Source of the DNA: Dyadobacter sp. CY312
GTDB taxonomy: Bacteria > Bacteroidota > Bacteroidia > Cytophagales > Spirosomataceae
Reading direction: 5' to 3'
DNA: 64,000 nucleotides
NCBI RefSeq assembly: GCF_021390535.1
Contig: NZ_JAJUXG010000014.1
Span: 1 to 64,000 of the forward strand
Shown: piece by piece, positions 25,633 through 33,560 of the stretch
Position numbering within the stretch: the first letter of the stretch is position 1
How the letters are laid out: the number at the start of each line of letters is the position of its first letter
Position numbers and translations under genes: made by a program
Notes under the pieces: generated by a model
The model's database searches: none
The model's input: the letters and a program-made list of their open reading frames with translations, nothing else
What the model was told of the DNA's origin: nothing

Positions 25633-26946
25633 TTATATTCCGTTGGCTTGTACCACAAGTCCGCTGTTAGCACCACCCGTTTGAATGATCGATGAGGAAT
25701 GTCCGTTACCACTTTGATTAAGATCAGCAATGTTGGTATTACCAGTTTGCAATACAAGGGATTTTTGCAAGTTACCTGATTGAATAACTTTCATATTGTT
25801 GCTGTTTCCGTTTTGCCATGATTGACTAAGAAGGTCATCACCATCCTGACTAATAACACCAATGTTACCATCACCAGTTTGTGCAGCTCCATAAGTATCA
25901 CCAACCGGACCAGATGGAATACCTGTTACCTTATTGTCATCACCTTCCTGAGTAACAGTAAATGAGTTGCTATTGCCATACTGATGCAACTTAGCCCAGT
26001 TGTCATTACCATCCTGAGTAAGTGAAGAACCGTTCATATTTCCTATCTGCGTAACAAATCCTTCGTTACGTCCGTCTTGGTTTACAACAGAAGTATTTGT
26101 TGCTCCGTCTTGCCAAACTTTTGCATAGTTTCCAGAAAATGTCTGGCCGTCCTGAATAACAGTTGAGTTGTTTGTGCTACCCAATTGATCTACATCAGCA
26201 ACGTTAAGGTTATCGTCCTGATTCACAACTGAAATGTTTCCTGTGCCAAATTGATATACGTTGGCATCATTTAATGCTCCATCCTGATCCACACCAGAAT
26301 TGTTGCCATTTCCTTCCTGTAGAACATCCGCATTGTTTCCGAACAGAATAGTTCCATCCTGTACAACAGTCGAAGTATTTCCGTCACCAATTTGATCTAC
26401 ATCGGCTACGTTACCAAATGCCAAAGTTCCATCCTGATCAACAGATGAATTATTGCCATTTCCTGCTTGATTTACATCTGCTTCGTTGTTCCAATCAGTT
26501 TGTGTAACAGTGGATATGTTCGTATTACCGGTCTGCAACACATCTGCCTCATTGCTTCTTACACTTTGAGTAACCGTAGAATTGTTTCCAACACCAATCT
26601 GATCAACATCCGCATCCTGACGAGTACCAGTCTGAGTCGCATTGGATAGGTTGGTACCTCCTGATTGCAAGATATTAGCTAGCTGACGGTTACCGTTTTG
26701 ATTTACATTTGAGGTGCTCTGTCCAGTTGGAGTAGCACCGTTGTTTTGAATAACATTAGCCTGGTTTTTAGCGGCAACAGATCCAGCATTGCTTGTTTGA
26801 TTTACATTAGAGAGATGGGCATCTCCTGTTTGTTGCACATCAGCATAATTGTGATTGTTTACCTGGTTAAGATTAGACGTGTTAGTCTGCGCAAAAAGGT
26901 AAGTCCCAGTCAAAAGGATCGCTACCGTGAGTGTAAGTTTTTTCAT
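25633..26946 (-). CDS. Long curlin-repeat protein, probable major curli subunit
   Basis: A 437-residue amyloid-type subunit. The signal peptide ends at LFAQ. Almost all of the rest is curlin repeats of about 20-22 residues with the pattern V-x-Q-x-G-x-x-N, often in pairs such as ADVDQIGVGNNSTVTQ and ADVNQAGNGNNSSVDQDG. About twenty units are visible. The second strand often ends QDG, making the protein very acidic. E. coli CsgA has only five repeats, so the fibre unit here is about four times longer. It is transcribed with another curlin upstream. Confidence 0.85.
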   Translation of the reverse strand: MKKLTLTVAILLTGTYLFAQTNTSNLNQVNNHNYADVQQTGDAHLSNVNQTSNAGSVAAKNQANVIQNNGATPTGQSTSNVNQNGNRQLANILQSGGTNLSNATQTGTRQDADVDQIGVGNNSTVTQSVRSNEADVLQTGNTNISTVTQTDWNNEADVNQAGNGNNSSVDQDGTLAFGNVADVDQIGDGNTSTVVQDGTILFGNNADVLQEGNGNNSGVDQDGALNDANVYQFGTGNISVVNQDDNLNVADVDQLGSTNNSTVIQDGQTFSGNYAKVWQDGATNTSVVNQDGRNEGFVTQIGNMNGSSLTQDGNDNWAKLHQYGNSNSFTVTQEGDDNKVTGIPSGPVGDTYGAAQTGDGNIGVISQDGDDLLSQSWQNGNSNNMKVIQSGNLQKSLVLQTGNTNIADLNQSGNGHSSSIIQTGGANSGLVVQANGI

Positions 26947-27019
26947 AATTTTAGTAAAGTGAGAAAGGATTAATAAATGTTTGAAATATGTAATAATCTA
27001 AACTGATAGATTCGGGGGG

Positions 27020-28093
27020 TTAATTGTCAGTCTGCCTCACGGTAGCTCTGTTACTGGCACCAGACTGATATACTGTTGAAATATGGCCGTTTCCAACCTG
27101 AGTGATGGTTTCCTTATTATTATCTCCGTATTGATCCGAGATAATTTTATTGTCCGCGCCATCCTGGGAATAGATAGCCGAGTTGCCATTCCCAAGTTGA
27201 AGAGCTCCCAAAGAAGTAGCACCAGTAATGATGTTGCCGTCTCCGTTTTGCAGAATCAGGAATTCGTTGTCGTTCCCGCTTTGTGTCAGGAGAGCATTGT
27301 TGCCACTGCCGGTTTGCCCGGCAAAAGAAGTAAGGGTTCCGGTCAGTCCCAGAACACGGTTCCTATCACCGAGTTGGGTGGCGTTAAAATCGTTATTATC
27401 GCCCTCGGTCACTACCCGTACAATATTCTCGTCGCCCGTCTGTAATATTTTACTGTAATTATCCTGACTGCCACTACCTACAATCTCCTGAAAAGCAACG
27501 TTGTCGTCCTGCGACTGTTCAATGTGCGCTTCATTGCCGCTGCCTTCTAAAAATTGCCAGGCGTCGTTTCTATGACCAGACTGTGTGACATAACCTTTTG
27601 AGTCCTGTGCATCATTGGCAGTTTGTTCAGATGTGTTATCCGAACCGTTTTGTCTTAAAGAAAAAAAGGATCCTTCTGCCGAGGATCCCTGTATAAATTG
27701 CTTCCCATTATTTCCCTGACCGTATTGATTTGCAAACGTCTCATTATTCACATTCTGAGCCACAACCGATCCATTTGAACCGATATACGCCTCCAGTGAA
27801 TTCTGCCCCACCTGTGTTACAGTGGATATATGAGAATTGCCGTGCTGCTCCACTTTGGAGACACTATTCTTTACGCCAGTTGCTGTAATATTGCTTTGTG
27901 TAACCGTCGCCAGGTTTTCGTCCATAGCGGACCCGGCATTGCTTTTCTGAAGCACGGATGATGTATGCGTACCCGTTTCTGTTACAAGAGCTCTGTTAAA
28001 ATCTCCTGTTTGAATAACAGTGGAATTGTTATTCTGGGCAATAGCATGAAATCCACCGAGTAGCGTTGCTACCGTGAGGGTAAGTCGTTTCAT
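27020..28093 (-). CDS. Curlin-repeat protein, second long curli subunit
   Basis: A 357-residue secreted protein with a signal peptide ending at AIAQ and an N-terminal region nearly parallel to the other long curlin (LTLTVATLL, then NNNSTVIQTGDFNRALV). The repeats are more divergent than in the 437-residue protein, with interruptions such as GSSAEGSFFSLRQNGSDN and TLTSFAGQTGSGNNALL, but keep the Q-x-G-x-x-N core. It is the promoter-proximal gene of the curli locus, 73 bp upstream of its paralogue. Being first and less regular it might be a scaffold or a heteromeric partner; this is inference. Confidence 0.83.
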   Translation of the reverse strand: MKRLTLTVATLLGGFHAIAQNNNSTVIQTGDFNRALVTETGTHTSSVLQKSNAGSAMDENLATVTQSNITATGVKNSVSKVEQHGNSHISTVTQVGQNSLEAYIGSNGSVVAQNVNNETFANQYGQGNNGKQFIQGSSAEGSFFSLRQNGSDNTSEQTANDAQDSKGYVTQSGHRNDAWQFLEGSGNEAHIEQSQDDNVAFQEIVGSGSQDNYSKILQTGDENIVRVVTEGDNNDFNATQLGDRNRVLGLTGTLTSFAGQTGSGNNALLTQSGNDNEFLILQNGDGNIITGATSLGALQLGNGNSAIYSQDGADNKIISDQYGDNNKETITQVGNGHISTVYQSGASNRATVRQTDN

Positions 28094-28768
28094 AAATATT
28101 CTTCGTTGAGGAGAGTTATTCCTGCTCTTTCGAGCCGGATTACTACATTAGTCGTAACTCGATATCCATTCTCCTATATTTTTTAATAAAAAAGTTATAA
28201 AAAAATACACTACACTGATTACAAGGAAGTTATATTGAATATTTATTTTTAGCCATATAGTTTAGACATACATAAATAGCTATTGCTACCTGTTGTCAGG
28301 AAGTTTTTCTAAACCGATTTTCAAAACATCATTAATCAATAGAATTATTTTTATCCATTCCGATTATTAATTTCTGTTAATCCTCATATATTTGCTCTCA
28401 CAAACCCAAATCAGTTATTCATACTCAATTCTTTACCTCATTATGAAAACCTCAGCTAAAATTTCAAAAAGACACTCTTCACCCTTCACTCTCGAAGGAT
28501 CTTTCTGTCCATCCATCAAATAGTTTTACATATCCGGTCAGCCGGGTTATTTGTCTTGCGGATTTATCATCACACGCCTTATTAAGGCACTATTTACTCA
28601 ACGCTCTCATTCATAACGTACACTCTCTGCCTGCACGCAAAACGTGCATCTGATTTACTGTGCTTTACAGTGTATGATTTTATTGATGATACGCGAAACT
28701 TATAGTCTGGTTCAATACTGACCCGATATGCTTCTACAAAAGATTTCTATCACCACACGGTAATCTAT
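28094..28768. other. Divergent intergenic region between curli locus and sigma factor
   Basis: A 675-bp AT-rich region that must hold the curli promoter and that of the sigma-factor gene. I found no clear TAnnTTTG element on the curli strand. Two small hairpins lie side by side before the sigma gene: TGCACG/CGTGCA (28632-28648) and ACTGT/ACAGT (28657-28671). A 26-codon frame (28443-28523, MKTSAKISKRHSSPFTLEGS...) is present but cannot be supported as a gene. Confidence 0.5.
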
Positions 28769-29356
28769 ATGAAGAAAGCACTATTGAACGGATCGGATGA
28801 GGCGGCACTCATCTCAGTGATAAAAGAAGGAGGGGCAGAAAAAAACAAATATGTAAAACAACTTATATCTGGCTACCAGGGATACATATTTAAGCTACAT
28901 TCTGAAACAGGATTAAGCGAATCTGTATTGAAGGACCTGTACACAGATACGGTTATGCTTATTATAAAACACATCGAGGAGGAAAAATTCCGCGGAGAAA
29001 GTAAGCTTTCAACTTATTTCTATCGGATCTTTTATTTCAAAACGGTCGATTTCCTCCGCCTAAATGCAGGCAGTAAAATCGACTATACCGATGAACTGCC
29101 CGACTTTAGTGATGATGCCCAAAACATAACCGGTATTATGGAGGCGCGGGATGAAATGAATCAGATCATCCGTCTGCTCGACAAAATGTGTCACCCATGC
29201 AGACAGATCATCATGGATTGGGCTTACTACGGATTTAAAGCCGAAGAAATAGGCGCGAGAATCGGCGAAACAGATCCTGTCAAATACTCGAAAATCAAAT
29301 ACAACTGTATCGACAAATTCAAAAAACTATGGACGAAGCAGGTCCTGGCCTTTTGA
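28769..29356 (+). CDS. RNA polymerase sigma factor, ECF-like
   Basis: A 195-residue sigma-70 family protein. Region 2 covers about residues 30-95 (YQGYIFKLHSE, KLSTYFYRIFYFKTVDFLR), and region 4 about 130-185 (CRQIIMDWAYYGFKAEEIGARI as the HTH). An acidic linker with DELPDFSDDAQN joins them. No anti-sigma gene is adjacent. It is divergent from the curli locus, so control of curli expression is possible; the sequence alone does not prove it. Confidence 0.83.
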   Translation: MKKALLNGSDEAALISVIKEGGAEKNKYVKQLISGYQGYIFKLHSETGLSESVLKDLYTDTVMLIIKHIEEEKFRGESKLSTYFYRIFYFKTVDFLRLNAGSKIDYTDELPDFSDDAQNITGIMEARDEMNQIIRLLDKMCHPCRQIIMDWAYYGFKAEEIGARIGETDPVKYSKIKYNCIDKFKKLWTKQVLAF

Positions 29357-29392
29357 TCCCGAAGCCCTTTGAATAGGAAGTTGAAGTAAAAG

Positions 29393-29444
29393 GAAGCGGT
29401 GAAAAGTAAAAAGAAGCCTAACTCTTCTTACTTTTCACTGCTTC
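29393..29444. terminator. Bidirectional terminator between sigma factor and cysteine desulfurase
   Basis: GAAGCGGTGAAAAGTAA and TTACTTTTCACTGCTTC form a long, slightly imperfect stem between the two convergent genes. Confidence 0.65.
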
Positions 29445-29466
29445 TCAATATCAAAAATTCTAACCG

Positions 29467-30645
29467 TTACAAAGCTGTCTGCTCCAATTCCTGGGTTGCT
29501 TCAATGAGGCGGTCGGACTGGTATATTCTGATGATGGATTTTATGATGTAATCTATCTCTTCGAGTGTATTGAACTTACTGAATGAAAACCTGACGATTT
29601 CCTTATCCGGATTCCGGTAAATGGTGCTGATCACGTGCGAGCCTCCGTCGGCCAGGTTGGAACAGGCGCTCCCTCCCGACACTGCAATACCCAAAATATC
29701 AAGCTGCTTCACCAAGCTTCCGGATGACAAACAGGGAAACGCCACGCTCACAATATTTCCAAGTCCTTTGGTTGCAGAGCGGCTTTCACCGTTGAAAGTG
29801 ATCCCACCAATGGTCAGGTCGTCCAGATTAGAAATAAAGTATCTTTTTAGGACCGAAACGTGATTTTGAACCACCGCCCGGCTCTTGTAAGCAACTTCGA
29901 GCGCCTTGGCAAGCCCCACAATTCCGGCAACATTTTCTGTCCCTCCTCTCTGCCCCTTCTCCTGGCCACCGCCCACAATGATCGGCCTGATCTTATTCCT
30001 CTTATTGATGTAAAGAAATCCGACACCCTTTGGTCCGTGAAATTTGTGAGCTGAGCCCACTAAAAAATCAATATTACTTTCACCGACATTGTAGGTAATC
30101 TTACCCATAGTCTGGGTCGTATCAGTATGAAAAACGGCATTGTACCGCTTCGCAAGTTCCCCTATTGCGGTTATGTCCGTGATATTTCCAATCTCATTAT
30201 TGCCATGCATCAGACTGATCAGCGTCTGCGGATTTGCATCCAGGAGGTTTTCAAGATGCCTCAGATCCACATTCCCGAAGTCATCCAATTTAACATAACT
30301 GATCTCTATATCTCCTGCTTTTTCGTGCAAAGCGAGGCGTTGCAAAACTGCTTTGTGTTCTATTTTACTGGTGATAACGTGGCTGATGTCATTGGCTTTA
30401 ATGGCGCCCGTCAGTGCAAGATTATTTGCTTCGGTCGCACCGGACATAAAGAATATTTCCTCAGCCGACGCCCCTATCAGGTTGGCCACAGTTTGCCTTG
30501 CCGCAGCAATGGCTTCTTTTACTTTACGCCCGGCCCAGTGGCCTGACGACGGATTTCCGTAATTACTGGTAAGATAAGGCAGTATAGCTTGAATCACTTC
30601 CGGGTCAATCGCTGTGGTTGCAGCGTTATCACAATATATTTCCAT
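29467..30645 (-). CDS. Cysteine desulfurase (NifS/IscS family)
   Basis: A 392-residue PLP enzyme that takes sulfur from cysteine for Fe-S clusters and thiolation. The N-terminus YCDNAATTAIDPEV and MSGATEANNLALTGA are family motifs. The PLP lysine lies in VGSAHKFHGPKGVGF, and HTDTTQTMGKI holds the PLP-contacting residues. The active-site cysteine is in VSGGSACSNLADGG. No iscU or other Fe-S assembly gene is adjacent. It stands alone between two convergent or divergent genes. Confidence 0.92.
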   Translation of the reverse strand: MEIYCDNAATTAIDPEVIQAILPYLTSNYGNPSSGHWAGRKVKEAIAAARQTVANLIGASAEEIFFMSGATEANNLALTGAIKANDISHVITSKIEHKAVLQRLALHEKAGDIEISYVKLDDFGNVDLRHLENLLDANPQTLISLMHGNNEIGNITDITAIGELAKRYNAVFHTDTTQTMGKITYNVGESNIDFLVGSAHKFHGPKGVGFLYINKRNKIRPIIVGGGQEKGQRGGTENVAGIVGLAKALEVAYKSRAVVQNHVSVLKRYFISNLDDLTIGGITFNGESRSATKGLGNIVSVAFPCLSSGSLVKQLDILGIAVSGGSACSNLADGGSHVISTIYRNPDKEIVRFSFSKFNTLEEIDYIIKSIIRIYQSDRLIEATQELEQTAL

Positions 30646-30970
30646 TCCAAAAAATAAATTAAAACATTAAAACTAACGGACACTTTACTGACCGCTTTAC
30701 ACGTCGTTTTGGGATATCAGATTTATCATTAGAATTAGGTTGGGGCACCTTAAACAGATTATAGGTTGCCAGAAGATCACAGAGCCTAATCTCTCCCTTC
30801 ATTCTTTATAAATCTACTAATTCGATAGACAAAAATTGTTATTAGATTTTTATTTACCAAATCGTTTTCAAAAATTAGTGATCTATTTTTGAGGAACATT
30901 TTTTTTGCAAGGTTTATACCCATCAGAAATTGGCAGGTATTGCCTTGAAAATGTGAAACCTAAATTCGGA

Positions 30971-31543
30971 ATGATGAAACTTACCGGCAGACAACAGCAA
31001 CTTTTAGAATTTGTAAAACAGCAGCATGGCAGCCAGATGCGCAAGTATGAACCTCTCCCGTACTGGCACCATCTATATGAGGTTGCACGGCTGGTGAGTG
31101 AACATATCAAAACGGATGGTGCCATCGAGATTGCAGTCTGTCACGATTTGCTGGAAGATACCGCTTGCACCAGGGAAGCACTTGAAGAAAAATTACGTCA
31201 TCTGGGCTATGAAGCAGATTTGGTTCGGTACATCTCAGAAGGTGTTGTGGGAATGACCGATGTTTTTATCGCAAAGGATTATCCGGATCTTAACAGAAAG
31301 GAGCGAAAAAAACTTGAAGCAGAAAGACTTGGCACCACGTCGTCCATTGTACATTCTGTTAAATATGCCGACATGACCGACAATGTCAAATCCATTGTTT
31401 CCGGGGATCCTGGATTCGCGAGGGTTTACATGAATGAAATGACAGCCATTCTGGATCAGATGCGCCAGGGAAATATTCACCTGCTTATCAACTGCTGCTC
31501 CGAATTTAGTTACGCACTCAGCAAGCTCCGGGATACAAGATGA
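30971..31543 (+). CDS. RSH-type HD hydrolase (MESH1-like)
   Basis: A 190-residue HD-superfamily protein. His34 (YWHHLYEVARLV), His58-Asp59 (AVCHDLLEDT), Glu62-Asp63 and Asp134 (KYADMTDNVKS) reproduce the metal-binding HDxxED pattern of SpoT and MESH1 hydrolases. There is no synthetase, TGS or ACT domain. It may degrade (p)ppGpp or another pyrophosphorylated nucleotide. The frame opens at a TTG at 30905, but the ATG pair at 30971/30974 gives the family-like N-terminus. The MNIO precursor-like gene starts about 140 bp downstream on the same strand. Confidence 0.75.
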   Translation: MMKLTGRQQQLLEFVKQQHGSQMRKYEPLPYWHHLYEVARLVSEHIKTDGAIEIAVCHDLLEDTACTREALEEKLRHLGYEADLVRYISEGVVGMTDVFIAKDYPDLNRKERKKLEAERLGTTSSIVHSVKYADMTDNVKSIVSGDPGFARVYMNEMTAILDQMRQGNIHLLINCCSEFSYALSKLRDTR

Positions 31544-31593
31544 CGGATATACCTGGCGAAGGCAAAAATATTTACATATCGGTTACAACCATT

Positions 31594-31641
31594 TTGTACA
31601 AACTGCGGTCAATGAGATAAGTTCAGGGAAATCTTGTACAA
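31594..31641. promoter_or_regulatory. Two TTGTACAA palindromes, candidate operators
   Basis: TTGTACAA occurs at 31594-31601 and again at 31634-31641, 40 bp centre to centre (about four helical turns), in the 141-bp gap before the small lipoprotein gene. The spacing and symmetry suggest binding of a dimeric regulator pair controlling the MNIO operon. The regulator is unknown. Confidence 0.45.
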
Positions 31642-31684
31642 CAGAACTCGGAGCCAGGTATTCCAACTCTAAAAATTAGCCCCT

Positions 31685-31837
31685 ATGAAAATCTCGAAAT
31701 CAGTTTTACAAGCTGTTGCCATTGCGGTGGTTGTGACTACGGTAACGTCTTGCGCCGTAAACGACGTGGATCCGGAAAAGGAGAAAATTACGAAAAACAA
31801 AGTAATTGATTCATGCCCCGCCTGTGGTATGGGCTGA
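31685..31837 (+). CDS. 50-residue lipoprotein ending in CPACGMG, putative RiPP precursor for the MNIO enzyme
   Basis: Residues 1-22 form a lipoprotein signal (MKISKSVLQAVAIAVV..., lipobox VTSC with Cys23). The mature peptide is only 28 residues: a short charged linker (AVNDVDPEKEKITKNKVIDS) and then the C-terminal CPACGMG. The gene starts with ATG at 31685 and ends 20 bp before the DUF692/MNIO gene. MNIO enzymes modify cysteines in small peptides, and precursors next to them often carry a signal peptide and Cys motifs, so this is the likely substrate. The CxxC-Gly pair could also bind a metal directly. I know of no described peptide with this exact arrangement. Confidence 0.72.
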   Translation: MKISKSVLQAVAIAVVVTTVTSCAVNDVDPEKEKITKNKVIDSCPACGMG

Positions 31838-31857
31838 GAAAACGCAACGGTAGTTTA

Positions 31858-33000
31858 ATGACAAAAATATACACTTCCGTTGCCTGTAATCTGGACGCTA
31901 ACATTTTGTTGGCGTCCCTTCCGCTTTTTGAGCAGGAGAAAATCGAGGCGATCGAATGGTCATTTGATGCTTTGTTCAAATTGGAGCAAATCCCTCCCTG
32001 GTTTGCCGACCTCGTTTCTGAATTTGGCAAGAACAACCGGCTCATAGGCCACGGCGTTTACTTTTCGCTTTTCTCAGGAAAATGGCTCCCTGAGCAACAG
32101 CAGTGGCTCGACAGTTTACGCGCTTTTTCTCGTGAATTCCATTTCGATCACATTTCCGAACATTTTGGATTCATGACCGGTGCCGACTTTCACAAAGGCG
32201 CCCCAATAAGTATTCCCTACACGTCTTCGACACTCGCGCTGGGCACCGACCGCCTGATGAGGATTCAGGATGCTGCCAATTGTCCTGTCGGTTTGGAAAA
32301 TCTTGCTTTTGCGTATACACTTGATGAAGTTCGCAGACAAGGTGCATTTCTAAGCGAGCTGACAAATAAAGTAAATGGTTTTATCATTCTTGATCTTCAC
32401 AACCTCTACTGCCAGATTCACAATTTTAATGTTCCTTTTGAAAAACTGCTACATTCCTATCCTTTAGAGAAAGTGCGTGAAATACATATTTCAGGAGGAA
32501 GCTGGGAACAGAATCATGCCGCACCCGAGGATAAAATACGGCGCGACACCCATGACGATGAAGTTCCCGAAACCGTTTTTGAGTTACTTTCCGCGGCGAT
32601 ACCAAAATGCCCGAACCTTAAATATGTGGTACTGGAACAACTGGGCACCGCTCTTTCCGATGAGCAAAGCAGGAGCCGGTTCCAACAGGATTTTTTAAGA
32701 ATGGAGCAGATAGTAAAAAATAGCAAAACGGCTTCGGACGGCCGGATTGTCAACAACTTCCTTCCCCATACAAGCCTGCAATCCGGTCACGTCCCTTACG
32801 AAGACCTGCAACTCTACCGCGAGCAAAATGAGCTTTCACAAATACTGGAAACAGCGACGGATCTTGCCCATGCACAGAAATTACTTGCTTCCTCTGTTCT
32901 GAACGGAACCGCATGGCAAACGGAAACCTGGCAGCCACACATGCTCGAAACAGCCATTGCCATTGCTCAAAAATGGAAAAATGGTTTTGAGCTGAAATAA
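31858..33000 (+). CDS. DUF692/MNIO family multinuclear iron-dependent oxidative enzyme
   Basis: A 380-residue TIM-barrel protein of the family of MbnB, TglH and ChrH, which use two or three iron ions and oxygen to modify Cys or Asn residues of peptides. Expected ligands are visible in order: His65 (GHGVYFS), His98/Glu101/His102 (DHISEHFGF), Glu147-Asn148 (GLENLAF), Asp179/Asn182 (LDLHNLY), His210 (REIHISGG), Asp230/His232 (RRDTHDD) and Glu260 (VVLEQLG). About 100 extra residues follow the barrel (281-380), helical in character; they may replace the separate partner protein many MNIO systems have. An upstream in-frame ATG at 31813 lies inside the precursor gene; ATG 31858 fits better. Confidence 0.85.
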   Translation: MTKIYTSVACNLDANILLASLPLFEQEKIEAIEWSFDALFKLEQIPPWFADLVSEFGKNNRLIGHGVYFSLFSGKWLPEQQQWLDSLRAFSREFHFDHISEHFGFMTGADFHKGAPISIPYTSSTLALGTDRLMRIQDAANCPVGLENLAFAYTLDEVRRQGAFLSELTNKVNGFIILDLHNLYCQIHNFNVPFEKLLHSYPLEKVREIHISGGSWEQNHAAPEDKIRRDTHDDEVPETVFELLSAAIPKCPNLKYVVLEQLGTALSDEQSRSRFQQDFLRMEQIVKNSKTASDGRIVNNFLPHTSLQSGHVPYEDLQLYREQNELSQILETATDLAHAQKLLASSVLNGTAWQTETWQPHMLETAIAIAQKWKNGFELK

Positions 33001-33560
33001 AGTCCCTCCGCTGACCTATCCACCCCTAAATTTCTTGGCTAACCATCCACATAACTGCATATAAAAGCTGTGTTGCAAACCTGTAATTTTTGCACACACC
33101 TTTTATTTTACATTTCTCTCAAATTGCCGAATATAATGCCTCCAATTGCCAATTATACCAAACCTTAGCCTGATACAAGTTAATATCGGTAAAAAAGCCG
33201 CTAAATACTAAGAAGTTTATCGATTAACATAACGGTAATTTTACAAATAGATAAAAGCAAGATTTTATATACCGATCGCTGGTTTATGCTTCTATCGAAA
33301 GTTCGTTAACCTTTAAATCGAAAACCGAATGGAAAAACAATACATCTATTTGAATTCCATTACAAGGCTACGCAGCATTTTGCAGCCCGACTGGTTTAGT
33401 TAAAAGTTTACAAACCAAGCCAGGTTAGCCGGATGACATACTAATGTTGCTTGCCAGCCTGACTACACACCCTCGTAACCTAACTATAAAAGTAAAAAAA
33501 TCTTCCAAAAAGGAAGACTGGAAACCTATTGCCCAATTTTTTCAAACACTCCCATTACCA
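33001..33560. other. Intergenic region before the S9 peptidase
   Basis: AT-rich, about 560 bp. No supported gene. A 24-codon frame at 33329-33403 (MEKQYIYLNSITRL...) is seen but lacks support. No terminator of the MNIO operon is evident. Confidence 0.4.

Noticed and set aside
25633..28093. Repetitive DNA considered as a CRISPR array or minisatellite
   Set aside because: The periodicity is of amino acids (Q-x-G-x-x-N curlin units) in open frames with signal peptides; DNA repeats are not identical and there are no spacers.
28443..28523. 26-codon frame MKTSAKISKRHSSPFTLEGS... before the sigma-factor gene
   Set aside because: Has no ribosome binding site, signal or motif to support it; mentioned only as a possibility in the intergenic entry.
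29467..30645. Cysteine desulfurase as part of a phosphorothioation (dnd) defence island
   Set aside because: No dndB-E genes or other defence genes adjoin it; the gene looks like ordinary housekeeping NifS/IscS.
31813..31857. Longer N-terminus of the MNIO enzyme starting at ATG 31813
   Set aside because: These codons overlap the end of the small lipoprotein gene in another frame; the ATG at 31858 gives a family-like start.
33329..33403. 24-codon frame before the S9 peptidase
   Set aside because: Too short and with no supporting feature.
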